A stretch of DNA of 64,000 bases, from positions 3,346,001 to 3,410,000 of the forward strand of contig NZ_CP127407.1 of assembly GCF_030291075.1 (NCBI RefSeq), in the 5' to 3' direction. The notes under the pieces are model-generated. The model did no database searches, had not been told where the DNA came from, and saw only the letters and a list, made by a program, of their open reading frames with translations. Numbering within the stretch: position 1 is the first letter of the stretch; each line of letters starts with the position of its first letter. The position numbers were made by a program, and so were the translations under genes. This stretch comes from Stenotrophomonas sp. 57 (GTDB lineage: Bacteria; Pseudomonadota; Gammaproteobacteria; Xanthomonadales; Xanthomonadaceae). Of the stretch, positions 17,222-26,800 are shown piece by piece.

Positions 17222-19321
17222 ATGGCGATGTCCCTGGCCGAGATCCGATACCTGATCAACCGCCTCACGGGCCTGGCCCGCCGGAGCCTGGCCAGCCTGC
17301 GTACCCGCGGCTGGCGGGCCACGTGGCAACGCATCCGGGTGCACACCCAGCGCGCGGTGCCTGCCCCGCGCGCCCCGCTGTACCTTCCGGCGGCGCAGGC
17401 GTTCGCGCCGTTCAGCGTGCCCTTCAGCGAATCGCCGGTGGCGAGCATCATCATCCCGGTCTACAACCACGCCGATCACACCCTGGCCTGCCTGCGTGCC
17501 CTGGCGGCGCATCCGCCGGCGACCGCCTGCGAGATCCTGGTGGTGGATGATGGCAGCAGCGACGCCACCGTGCAGTGGATGCCGCAGATCGCCGGCCTGC
17601 GCTACGAAGTGCGCGAACGCAACGGCGGCTTCATCGAAGCCTGCAACGATGGTGTGTCGCGCGCACGCGGCCGCTACGTGGTGTTGCTCAACAACGATAC
17701 GGTGCCGCAGCCAGGCTGGCTGGACGCGCTGCTGGAGACGTTCGACACAGTGCCGGAAGCGGGCCTGGTCGGCAGCCAGCTGCTCTACCCCGATGGCCGC
17801 CTGCAGGAATCGGGCGGGGTGATCTTCGCCGACGGCAGCGGCTGGAGCTATGGCCGCTTCGAGGCCGCCGACGACCCGCGCTATGCCAGCCTGCGCGATG
17901 TCGACTACTGCTCCGGTGCGGCGCTGATGCTGCCGCGTGCCCTGTGGCAGCAGCTGGGCGGCTTCGATACCCGCTACACACCGGCCTACTACGAAGATAC
18001 CGACCTGGCCTTCAGCGTGCGTGCGTTGGGCCGCCGCGTGGTGGTGCAGCCTGCCAGCCGGGTGATCCACGATGAAGGCACCAGCAACGGCACCGATACC
18101 GGCAGCGGGGTGAAGGCCTACCAGGTGCGCAACCAGGGCATCTTCGCCGCAAAATGGGCCACCGAGCTGGCCCGCCATCCGGCCGTGGGTGAAGTGCCCT
18201 CGCCCGCCCTGCTGTGCCGCAGCCGCCGCCAGGTGCTGATCCTGGACGAGGAAGTGCCGCGCCCGGAGCGTGATTCCGCCTCGCTGCGCCAGGTCAACCT
18301 GATCCGCCTGCTGCTGCAGGGCGGTGCCCACGTGGTGTTCGTGCCGACCCGGCGCGAGCACGGCGGCGCGGCCACCGAGGCCCTGCAGCGCATGGGCGTG
18401 GAAGTCTGGTACGCGCCGTTCCTGGAGGGCGTGGCCGGCTGGCTGCGCAGCCACGGTGCGCGCTTCGATGTCGCCCTGCTGGTGCGGCACCACGTCGCCA
18501 ACGAATGCCTGCCCCTGCTCAAGCGCTACGCGCCGCAGGCACGCACCGTGTTCGATACGGTGGACCTGCATTACCTGCGCGAGCGCCGCGGCGCCGAAGT
18601 GGCCGGCGACGCCAGCCTGCTGCGCGCGGCAGATCGCACCCGCAGCAGCGAACTGGCGGTGATGGAGCAGTGCGATGTCACCGTGCTGGTCAGTGCCGCC
18701 GAGCGCGAACAGCTGCAGGCCGATGCACCGCGTGTACGGGTGGAGCTGATTTCCAACCTGCATGAAGTGGCCGGTGCCGGCGCACCGTATGCACAGCGCC
18801 ACGACCTGGTCTTCGTCGGCGGCTTCCGCCACCCGCCGAACCTGGACGCCATGGAATGGTTCATCGGCGACGTTTTCGCCGGCATCCGCGCGCAGCTGCC
18901 GCAGGTGCGCCTGCACTGCATCGGCGCGGCCGCGCCGGACAGCCTGCTGGCACTGGCCGCCGGCCAGCCCGGGGTGGAGATGCATGGCTTCGTCGAGGAC
19001 ATCGTGCCGTACATGGACGGTGCGCGCATCGCCATCGCGCCGCTGCGCTTCGGCGCCGGGGTGAAGGGCAAGATCAACCTGAGCATGGCCCACGGCCAGC
19101 CGGTGGTCGGCACGACCTGTGCGGTGGAGGGCATGCACCTGCAGCCTGGCCAGGACGTGCTGGTGGCCGATGACGCCGCCGCGTTCGCGGCCGCCGTGGT
19201 GCGCCTGTACCAGGATCCGCAGCTATGGCAGCAGCTGTCCGATGCCGGCCTGGCCAACGTCGCCCTGCACTTCTCGCTGGATGCGGCGCGGGCCACGGTG
19301 CAGCGGGTGTTCTTCGACTAA
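17222..19321 (+). CDS. Two-domain glycosyltransferase (GT2 plus GT4-like)
   Basis: Predicted cytoplasmic or membrane-associated sugar transferase of 699 aa for a surface polysaccharide; donor and acceptor are unknown. The N-terminal half (about 75-290) is a GT-A fold GT2: VASIIIPVYNHADHTLACL, VVDDGSSD, LLNNDTVPQPGWLDAL (DxD-like) and YYEDTDLAFSVRALG. The C-terminal half (about 345-690) resembles GT-B/GT4 enzymes: FVGGFRHPPNLDAMEWF, the EMHGFVEDIVPYM region and IAPLRFGAGVKGKINLSMAHG. A second ATG at 17228 is an equally possible start. It diverges from mrcB and overlaps the converging TPR gene by 4 bp. No sugar-synthesis genes are adjacent. Confidence 0.85.
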   Translation: MAMSLAEIRYLINRLTGLARRSLASLRTRGWRATWQRIRVHTQRAVPAPRAPLYLPAAQAFAPFSVPFSESPVASIIIPVYNHADHTLACLRALAAHPPATACEILVVDDGSSDATVQWMPQIAGLRYEVRERNGGFIEACNDGVSRARGRYVVLLNNDTVPQPGWLDALLETFDTVPEAGLVGSQLLYPDGRLQESGGVIFADGSGWSYGRFEAADDPRYASLRDVDYCSGAALMLPRALWQQLGGFDTRYTPAYYEDTDLAFSVRALGRRVVVQPASRVIHDEGTSNGTDTGSGVKAYQVRNQGIFAAKWATELARHPAVGEVPSPALLCRSRRQVLILDEEVPRPERDSASLRQVNLIRLLLQGGAHVVFVPTRREHGGAATEALQRMGVEVWYAPFLEGVAGWLRSHGARFDVALLVRHHVANECLPLLKRYAPQARTVFDTVDLHYLRERRGAEVAGDASLLRAADRTRSSELAVMEQCDVTVLVSAAEREQLQADAPRVRVELISNLHEVAGAGAPYAQRHDLVFVGGFRHPPNLDAMEWFIGDVFAGIRAQLPQVRLHCIGAAAPDSLLALAAGQPGVEMHGFVEDIVPYMDGARIAIAPLRFGAGVKGKINLSMAHGQPVVGTTCAVEGMHLQPGQDVLVADDAAAFAAAVVRLYQDPQLWQQLSDAGLANVALHFSLDAARATVQRVFFD

Positions 19322-20883
19322 TCCAGCCGCCCGCCGGCCTGTCGCAGGCGCTGCTCGAACGCGGCCAGCTCCTGCAGGTCCGGTTGCAGCTGGCGCACCT
19401 GGGCCACGGCCGCCTCGGCGAAGGCCACGTCACCGCGGCCCAGCCGCTCGCTGCCGATGGCCAGCCAGCGCTGCGCCAGCCGCACCCGCGACGAGGGCAG
19501 GCCCGGTGCGGTCGGCGCCAACGTCTGCCAGGCCTGCAGACAGGCGCCGGCGGCCTGCACCCGGTTCTGCCGCAGGTTGTCATCGAAGCACTGCCGGCTG
19601 GCCGGCAACAGGCGCGACGCTGCCGCCCTGACCCGTGCATCACGCGGGGCCAGCGCCTGTGCCTCGCGCAGCGCGTCGAAGGCGCTGTGGCCGGGCGGGC
19701 TGATCCATCGTCCTTCGCGCTCGGCGCGGTCGATCTGGCGCAGGCGGTCGCGCAGCTGCCGTTCGCGCTGGGCCACGCTCACTGCCGGATGCTGCTGGGC
19801 CTGCTGCATCTGCTGGGCGCGCTGGATGCGCTGGGCCGCCTGTTGAATCGCTGCCGCAGATGCGCCCAGCGCGCCCGCCCGTGCGCGATCGGCTTCGGCC
19901 GCCTCGAACTCGAAATCAGCCGCATGGCGCTGGCTGCGCGCGAGCAGCGCCTGCGCAGTCTGCTCGCGACCGCGCAAGGCACTGGAATCATCGGGGGCCG
20001 CCGCCAGCACCGCCTCGAATGCTTCCGAGGCGGCCTCCAGCTTCTGCTGTTTCAGCGCACGCTGGCCCTGCCGCAGGCGCTGGTCAACCGCGCGCGCCAG
20101 TGCCTCCTGGCTGGCCGGCAGATCGGTGTGCCCGGCATCGAACTGGCGCGCACGCTGCAGCAGGGCGGCGGTCTGTGCCAGCTCGCCGCGCGCGGCCATC
20201 TCTCGTGCACGCTGCAGCAGATCGCTCAGGGCATCCTCGCGCCCTTCCAGCGCCGGCAGGTTGTCTGGCTGCAGGCCCAGGATGCGCTGGAACAGCGGCA
20301 AGGCACTGCTGTCACCCTCATCGAGGCGACCCGCGGCGAAGGCATTGCGTGCCTGCGCCAGCAAGATACCGATGCCCGCCCCGGCACTGCGCCGGGCCTG
20401 CAGCTGGCGCGCCACGGCATCGGCATCGCCCTGCGGTACCTGCAGGTCGCGGGCCAGGGCCAACGCCTGTGCACTCCCGTCGAGGTCGTCGTTCTGCAGT
20501 CTGTCGCGTGCCTGCTGCAGCGCCGCCGCCGCCGTGCGTGCCAGGCCCTCCCGGGCCTGCGGACGATCCCCGTCCAGCGCGAGTACCGCCTGGTAGCGCT
20601 CGCGTGCACCACTGCCATCGGCTTCGCTCAGCCGGCCCGCCGCCAATGCGCGATCGCCTTCCGCCAGCAGTTGTTCAATCTGCGGCTCATCCCAGAACCA
20701 GTCGGCCAGCGGCTTGCGCAGCAGCACCAGCAGCACGAACACCGCCACCGCCGCGACCAGCGCCCAGCGCCAGACCCGGCGCGCATGGCGGGCCTGCAGC
20801 CACCACCAACGGCCTTCACGGCGGACGCGGTCCAGCGCTGGATGTTCAGCGCCATGCAGGCGATGCGGGGGCTCGCGTTCCAT
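19318..20883 (-). CDS. Membrane-anchored TPR-like protein, unknown function
   Basis: 521 aa. A basic N-terminus precedes one transmembrane segment (about 42-57, WALVAAVAVFVLLVLL). The rest is a long Ala/Gln/Arg-rich helical region with TPR-like periodicity, for example RYQAVLALDGDRPQAREGLA, AREMAARGELAQTAALLQRA and EAASEAFEAVLAAAPDD. A scaffold or assembly role on the periplasmic side is possible but not shown. It lies between relA (same strand, 30 bp) and the glycosyltransferase. Confidence 0.75.
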   Translation of the reverse strand: MEREPPHRLHGAEHPALDRVRREGRWWWLQARHARRVWRWALVAAVAVFVLLVLLRKPLADWFWDEPQIEQLLAEGDRALAAGRLSEADGSGARERYQAVLALDGDRPQAREGLARTAAAALQQARDRLQNDDLDGSAQALALARDLQVPQGDADAVARQLQARRSAGAGIGILLAQARNAFAAGRLDEGDSSALPLFQRILGLQPDNLPALEGREDALSDLLQRAREMAARGELAQTAALLQRARQFDAGHTDLPASQEALARAVDQRLRQGQRALKQQKLEAASEAFEAVLAAAPDDSSALRGREQTAQALLARSQRHAADFEFEAAEADRARAGALGASAAAIQQAAQRIQRAQQMQQAQQHPAVSVAQRERQLRDRLRQIDRAEREGRWISPPGHSAFDALREAQALAPRDARVRAAASRLLPASRQCFDDNLRQNRVQAAGACLQAWQTLAPTAPGLPSSRVRLAQRWLAIGSERLGRGDVAFAEAAVAQVRQLQPDLQELAAFEQRLRQAGGRLD

Positions 20884-20913
20884 GCGTGCAGGGTAGCCGG
20901 GGCAGCGTGAAGC

Positions 20914-23070
20914 TCAGCCGAGGCGACGCGCCTCGCTCACGCCCGGCAGCGCGTCCAGCTTGCCCAGCAGGGTCGACAGCTGGCCATAGTCGCTCACCTT
21001 CAGGCGCAGGCGCAGATGGGCGCGACCGCTGTTGCGCACGTTGTCACTGTGGATGTCGAGCACGTAGGCGTCTTCCTGGGCAATCAGGTTGGTGATGTCC
21101 TTCAGCAGCCAGCGGCGGTCGACCGCCGTGACCACCACGTCCACTTCGTAGCCACCACCGGCCTGGCCCCACTCCACCGGCAGGATCCGCTGCGGGCTGG
21201 TGGCCGCCAGCCGGGCCAGCGCGGCACAGTCTGCACGATGCACGGTGACACCGCGGCTACGGGTCAGATAGCCGACGATCGGTTCGCCGGCCACCGGTTG
21301 GCAGCAGCGCGCCAGCTGCACCAGCAGGTTGCCCACGCCCTGCACGGTGAACTTGGACTTGCCCAGGTTCTCGCGGCGCGCGGTCGGGCGCGGCAGGGTC
21401 GGCGCGGGGGCCGGCTGGCTGGCCGCACGTTCCGCTTCCAGCAGGGTACGGCTGACCTGGTTGGGGCCGGTATCGCCCAGCGCTACCTGGATGTAAAGAT
21501 CATCGACGCTGTCGGCGTGGAACTTCTTCGCCGCCACCGCCAGGTCCGAATGCTGCAGGCCCAGGCGCTTCAGTTCGCGCTCGAGCAGTTCACGGCCGGC
21601 CTGCACGTTGCGTGCGCGGTCCAGCTTGTGGAACCAGCTGCGCACCTTCTCGCGCGAGCGGTTGCTGGCCAGGAAGCCGTTGGCCGGCATCAGCCAGTCG
21701 CGGCGCGGGTCGGCCTCCTTGCCGGTCAGGATCTCGACCCGGTCGCCGCTGCGCAGGCGGTAGGTCAGCGGCACGATGCGGCCGTTGACCTTGGCGCCAC
21801 GGCAACGGTGGCCGACCATCGTGTGCACCTGGTAGGCGAAATCGAGCGGGGTGGCGCCCTGCGGCAGGTCCAGCACCTCGTCCTTCGGGCTCAGCGCATA
21901 GACCCGGTCCTCGGTCAGCTCGGCATCGAGCGCCCCGGCCAGCTCGTTGCCCTGCCCGTCCTGGGCCTGCTCCAGCAGCTGGCGCATCCAGGTGATCTTG
22001 CGGTCGAAGGACTTTTCCGCGCCTTTGCCGCCTTCCTTGTACTTCCAGTGCGCGGCCACGCCCAGCTCGGCCTGCGAATGCATTTCGTGGGTACGGATCT
22101 GCACTTCGATGGTGCGGCCTTCCGGGCCGACCACGGCGGTGTGCAGCGAGCGGTAGTCGTTCGCCTTGGGCCGGGCGATGTAATCGTCGAACTCGCTGGG
22201 CACCGGTGCCCACAGCGCATGCACCACACCCAGCGCGGCGTAGCAGGCCGCGACGTCGTCCACCATCACGCGAACCGCGCGGATGTCGTACAGCTGGTCG
22301 AACGCCAGCCGCTTCTTCTGCATCTTCCGCCAGATGCTGTAGATGTGCTTCGGGCGGCCACTCACCTCGGCCTTGATGCCCTGTGCGACCAGTTCGCGCG
22401 ACAGCACCTTCTTGACGTTCTCGACGTAGCGCTCGCGCGCGATACGGGTTTCGTCCACCTCACGGGCAATGCGCCGGTAAGTCTCCGGTTCCAGGTGACG
22501 GAAGGCCAGGTCCTCCAGCTCCCACTTCAGCTGCCAGATGCCCAGGCGGTTGGCCAACGGTGCGTGGATGTCACGGGTCAGCTGCGCCAGCGCGCGACGC
22601 TGCTCGTCGTCCAGTTTGTCGGCTGCGCGCATCCGCGCCAGTTGCCGCGCCAGCAGGATCGGCACCACGCGCAGGTCGCGGATGATCGCCAGCAGCAGCC
22701 GGCGCAGGCCTTCGCTGTTGCGTCCGGCCTCACGACCGGCATGCAGGGCCCACACCGGGTCGGCGGCGTCCTGGCCATCGAGCAGGCCGAGCACCGCCGC
22801 CTTGTGGTTGCCCAACGGCAGCTGGTCCAGGCTTGCGCGCAGGCCGGGCAGGTCGAACAGCAGCGCGGCGACCACGGCACCTTCGTCGGCCGAGAGCATC
22901 GACAGGGCATCAAGGGTGTCACCCAGCACCGACCAGGTGGCGCGCATCTGCTGATCGCACTCCGGCGCTTCCCAGTGCTCGCGCAGGGCCTGGCGCAGCG
23001 GAGCAGGCAGCACGGCTGCCGAAGGACGGTTCAACAAGGCATCCAGGCCGGGGACGGAAGCGCGGTTCAC
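20914..23070 (-). CDS. relA: RelA, (p)ppGpp synthetase
   Basis: Stringent-response GTP/GDP pyrophosphokinase, 718 aa. The N-terminal HD-type hydrolase region lacks the His-Asp pair (ALLFDLPGLRA in place of HD), as expected for a monofunctional RelA. The synthetase domain is clear (QLYDIRAVRVMV, RPKANDYRSLHTAVVG, EVQIRTHEMHSQAE). TGS (DLPQGATPLDFAYQVHTMVG), zinc-finger/RIS and C-terminal ACT domains follow. The start is GTG at 23070; an ATG five bases upstream is out of frame and hits a stop at once. Confidence 0.95.
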   Translation of the reverse strand: MNRASVPGLDALLNRPSAAVLPAPLRQALREHWEAPECDQQMRATWSVLGDTLDALSMLSADEGAVVAALLFDLPGLRASLDQLPLGNHKAAVLGLLDGQDAADPVWALHAGREAGRNSEGLRRLLLAIIRDLRVVPILLARQLARMRAADKLDDEQRRALAQLTRDIHAPLANRLGIWQLKWELEDLAFRHLEPETYRRIAREVDETRIARERYVENVKKVLSRELVAQGIKAEVSGRPKHIYSIWRKMQKKRLAFDQLYDIRAVRVMVDDVAACYAALGVVHALWAPVPSEFDDYIARPKANDYRSLHTAVVGPEGRTIEVQIRTHEMHSQAELGVAAHWKYKEGGKGAEKSFDRKITWMRQLLEQAQDGQGNELAGALDAELTEDRVYALSPKDEVLDLPQGATPLDFAYQVHTMVGHRCRGAKVNGRIVPLTYRLRSGDRVEILTGKEADPRRDWLMPANGFLASNRSREKVRSWFHKLDRARNVQAGRELLERELKRLGLQHSDLAVAAKKFHADSVDDLYIQVALGDTGPNQVSRTLLEAERAASQPAPAPTLPRPTARRENLGKSKFTVQGVGNLLVQLARCCQPVAGEPIVGYLTRSRGVTVHRADCAALARLAATSPQRILPVEWGQAGGGYEVDVVVTAVDRRWLLKDITNLIAQEDAYVLDIHSDNVRNSGRAHLRLRLKVSDYGQLSTLLGKLDALPGVSEARRLG

Positions 23071-23200
23071 AGCATCGAGCAGGCAAGACAGAGGTTCCTA
23101 CACTAGCGCCGGCGTCGTTCAGGGACAATCACCACGGCCACCATCACCCGGCATGAAGACATGCCGCTACACTCGCCGGCAAACCCTGGAGAGTCCCGCC

Positions 23201-23737
23201 ATGCCCTCGATCGCCCCGCATTTCCGCCCACGGCTGCTGGCCTGCGCCGCGCTGCTGCTGTCCCTGTCGACGCCTGCGCTGGCACAGCGCGTGGTCGGCG
23301 GTGACCTGCAACAGCAGATGTCGCCCACCGAATTCAAGGCGGCCGGTCTGGACAAGCTGAGCGCACAGGAACTGGCCACGCTCAACCGCTGGCTGCAGGG
23401 CAAGGTCGAAGCGGCAACCACCGAGGCGGTGGCAGCAGTGCGCGAACAGGCGCGCGAGGAAGGCCGCCAGGAAGTGATCGTGAAGAACCGCGGCTTCTTC
23501 GACTTCGGCAGCAACGAGCCGATCACCGGCGTGCTGCAGGGCGAATTCCGCGGCTTCAGCAAGGGCCGCGTCTACGTGCTGGACAACGGCCAGGAGTGGG
23601 AACAGACCGACGCCACCAGTGTCGTCGGCGTGCGCAAGCAGTCGCCCAGGGTCAGCATCAAGCCCGGCGTGATGGGCGTCTGGTACATGAAGGTCGACGG
23701 CGTCAACACCCAGCCGAAGGTTCAGCGTACCAAGTAG
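23201..23737 (+). CDS. Small secreted protein, unknown function
   Basis: 178 aa with a clear Sec signal peptide (residues 1 to about 28, LLACAALLLSLSTPALA-QR). The mature part has a charged helical region (EFKAAGLDKLSAQELATLNRW, EAVAAVREQAREEGRQEV) and then a beta-rich stretch (GVLQGEFRGFSKGRVYVLDNG, EWEQTDAT). ATG 23201 was chosen because GGAGAG precedes it and it starts the signal peptide. No family function was recognised. It converges on hrpA. Confidence 0.8.
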   Translation: MPSIAPHFRPRLLACAALLLSLSTPALAQRVVGGDLQQQMSPTEFKAAGLDKLSAQELATLNRWLQGKVEAATTEAVAAVREQAREEGRQEVIVKNRGFFDFGSNEPITGVLQGEFRGFSKGRVYVLDNGQEWEQTDATSVVGVRKQSPRVSIKPGVMGVWYMKVDGVNTQPKVQRTK

Positions 23738-23799
23738 TAGATCCACGCCACGCGTGGATGACATTCCACCGCACCCCGCCGGTCATCGTTCCGGCGGGG
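23737..23799. repeat. GTAG palindrome plus GC hairpin between convergent genes
   Basis: A GTAG-ended palindrome (GTAGATCCACGCC...GTGGAT, 23737-23759) begins at the last base of the upstream stop codon. A second hairpin, CCCCGCCGG (23774-23782) with CCGGCGGGG (23791-23799), follows. Together they probably act as a bidirectional transcription barrier. Confidence 0.7.
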
Positions 23800-23810
23800 T
23801 CGGGCCGGGA

Positions 23811-26800
23811 TTACGAGGCCTGGCGCAGTGCCGTCACCCGCTGCGCCAGCTTCTTGGCCGAGATGCCGGTGCGTGCTCCCAGCTCCTGCGCGAACAGCGA
23901 TACCCGCAGTTCTTCCAGATCCCAGCGCAGGGCCTGCCATTGCGGGCGATCGCGCAGCCCCTGCTGCTCGCCCACCTCCAGCGCCTCCAGGAACGGATGC
24001 AGTTCCAGCATGCGCGCCTGATCACGCGGCGGATCACGCTTGGCACGCTCGGTGCGCAGGATCATCGCCTTCAGGTAGCGCGGATACTGCGCCAGCGCAT
24101 CTGCCGGCGTATCGCGCAGGAAGCCGGGATGGATCAGGCCGGCCAGCTGCGCTTCCATGTCGTCCAGGTTGCCGCGCGCCCAGCCCATCAACGGCGCTTC
24201 CAGCATCGGCTTCAGTTCCGCTACCAGTGCCAGGATGGTTTCGGCCAGCTTCAGCCGCGACATGGCCTCACCGAACAGGGCCTTGGCGGCATGCTCGCGG
24301 CGTTGCTCGAACGCCGCCGCATCGCGGATGTCGTCCAGGCCTTCGGCCAGCACCGCGTTCATCGCTGCATCGACCAGGTCCCCGCGCAGGCGTTCCTGCG
24401 ATTCGATCGCGGCATACAGCAGACCGGTCTTGGCACCCACTGGCAGCTGCTTGCGTGCCTGCTTGACCTTCTCGGCCAGGGCGATTTCCAACAGGCGACG
24501 CACGCCCAGCGGGTGCGCCTCCTGTGCCTGCTGGCGGTCGGCGAAGATGCGCAACGCCACGCTGTCGCCCTCGTCCAGCAGCGCCGGGTAGGCCGGAACG
24601 CCGGCTTCACCGGGCACCTGCAGCGGAATCGGCGTGGCCGGGAACGTGCGCAGGCCATCGGCCGCCATCTCGCGCCCGGCACGCGCCGCGAAGGCATCAC
24701 CGGCACGGCCACCAAACCTTGCGCGCAGCGCGTCCAGGTCACGCGAGGTGGCCAGCACCTTGCCCTGCTCGTCGCGCAGGCGAAGGTTCATGTGCAGGTG
24801 CGGTTCGATCGAGCCGGGTTCGAAATCGAGCGCGGTCACCGTGGCGCCGGTCGCGCGTGACAGGAAACGCGCCAGTTCGCCGGTGATGGCGTCGGCGCTG
24901 GGCTGCGGGAACGCCTCGTAGAATGCGCGGCCGAAATCCGGCGCCGGCACGTAGTTGCGGCGCATCGCCTTGGGCAGGCTGCGGATCAGTGCCGAGGCCT
25001 TGTCGGCCACGAAGCCCGGCGCCAGCCAGCCCAGCTGCACCGGATCCAGTGCATTGAGCAGGTGCAGCGGCACGTCCAGGGTCACGCCGTCATCGTCGGC
25101 ACCCGGCTCGAAGCGGTAGTGCAACGGCAAGCGCGCCTGGCCCAGCGCCAGGTACTTCGGGTAGCGCTCCTGCTCGCTGCCCTCGCCGGGCAGCAGGTCT
25201 GCCAGCGACCAGTGCAGGGTCTTGCGCTGTTCCGGCGCCAGTCCCTTCCACCAGGTATCCAGGCCCGCGGCCGAATGGATCTGCGGCGGTACGCGGTCCA
25301 GGTACCAGCGTGCCTGCCAGTCCTCGTCGGCAACGATTCCGGCGCGGCGCAGCTTGGCCTCTTCCTCGCGCGCGACTTCCAGCAGCTTCTGGTTGTCGGC
25401 CACGAAGCTGGCGCGGGTGTTGATCTCCCCGGTCACCAGCGCCTGGCGCACGAAGATGTCGTGCGCTTCAACGGGTTCGATGCGGCCGTAGTGCACCGGC
25501 TTCTTCGGCGCCAGCACCAGGCCGAACAGGCTGATCTGCTCGGACGCCAGCACCTGGCCCTGTGCGCGCGACCAGTGCGGATCGAAATGCTTGCGCAGCA
25601 ACAGGTGCGGCAGCTCGGCGATCACCCAGTCCGGTTCGATGGCGGCCAGGGTCATGCCCCACACCTTCTGCGTATCCAGCAGGTTGGCCACCAGCAGCCA
25701 CGGCGGCGGCCGCTTGGACAGCGCCGAACCTGGAAATGGCAGGAAGCGACGCTGGCGCGGTGCCTGGAAATCGCCCTTTTCGGTGCGGTGGCCGATCTGC
25801 GTCGGCAGGCCCGCCACCAGCGCCCGGTGCAGGGTCTGGTAGGCGGCGGCGCGCACGCGTTCGCTGAAGCCGCCTCCGGCGGGCGCCTGTTCCTTCTGCG
25901 CGCGCACCGCCACCGGTGCGGGGGCCGCGTCCGCTTTGCCTTCGCGGGCCAGGCGTGCAGCACGGTGCAACTGGCCGCGGGTGGCCTTTACTGCGGCCGC
26001 GTCATCACGCGCCGGGGCCGGCGCACTGCTGCCGGCCAGCAAGGGTGCCATCGACGCATCGACAGCCTCTTCCTTCCAGCCCAGTTCCTCGCACAACAGG
26101 CGCAGCTGGCGATGCAGTTCGCGCCATTCGCGCATGCGCAGGAAGCCGAGGAAGTGGCGACCACACCAATCACGCAGCTTGGACTGGGTCAGGTCCTCGT
26201 GGGCCTGCCGGTAGGCATCCCACAGGCGCAGCACGCCGACGAATTCGGAGCGGCCATCGGCAAACTGCGCATGCGCGCTGTCGGCCGCACCGCGCGCCTC
26301 CGGCGGGCGTTCGCGCGGATCCTGGATGCCCAGGAACGAGGCGATCACCAGCATCGGCCGCAGGCAGCCAGCGGCCTGCGCGGCCACCAGCATGCGCGCC
26401 AGCTTCACGTCCACCGGCAAGCGCGCCATCTGCTTGCCGATAGTGGTCATGCGCCGCTCGGCGTCGATCGCGCCCAGCTCGGTCAGCTGCTGCCAGCCAT
26501 CGGCAACGGCGCGTTCGTCCGGTGCTTCCAGGAACGGGAAGTCCTCGATGCGGCCCAGGCCCAGCTGCAGCATGCGCAGGATCACCCCGGCCAGGCTGGA
26601 GCGGCGGATTTCCGGATCGGTGAACTCCGGCCGCGCCTGGAAATCCGCCTCGGCGTACAGGCGGTAGCAGATGCCTTCGGCGATACGGCCGCAGCGTCCC
26701 TTGCGCTGGTTGGCGCTGGCCTGCGAGATCGGCTCGATGTGCAGGCGGTCCAGCTTGTTGCGCGGGCTGTAGCGCTTGACGCGGGCGAAACCGGGATCGA

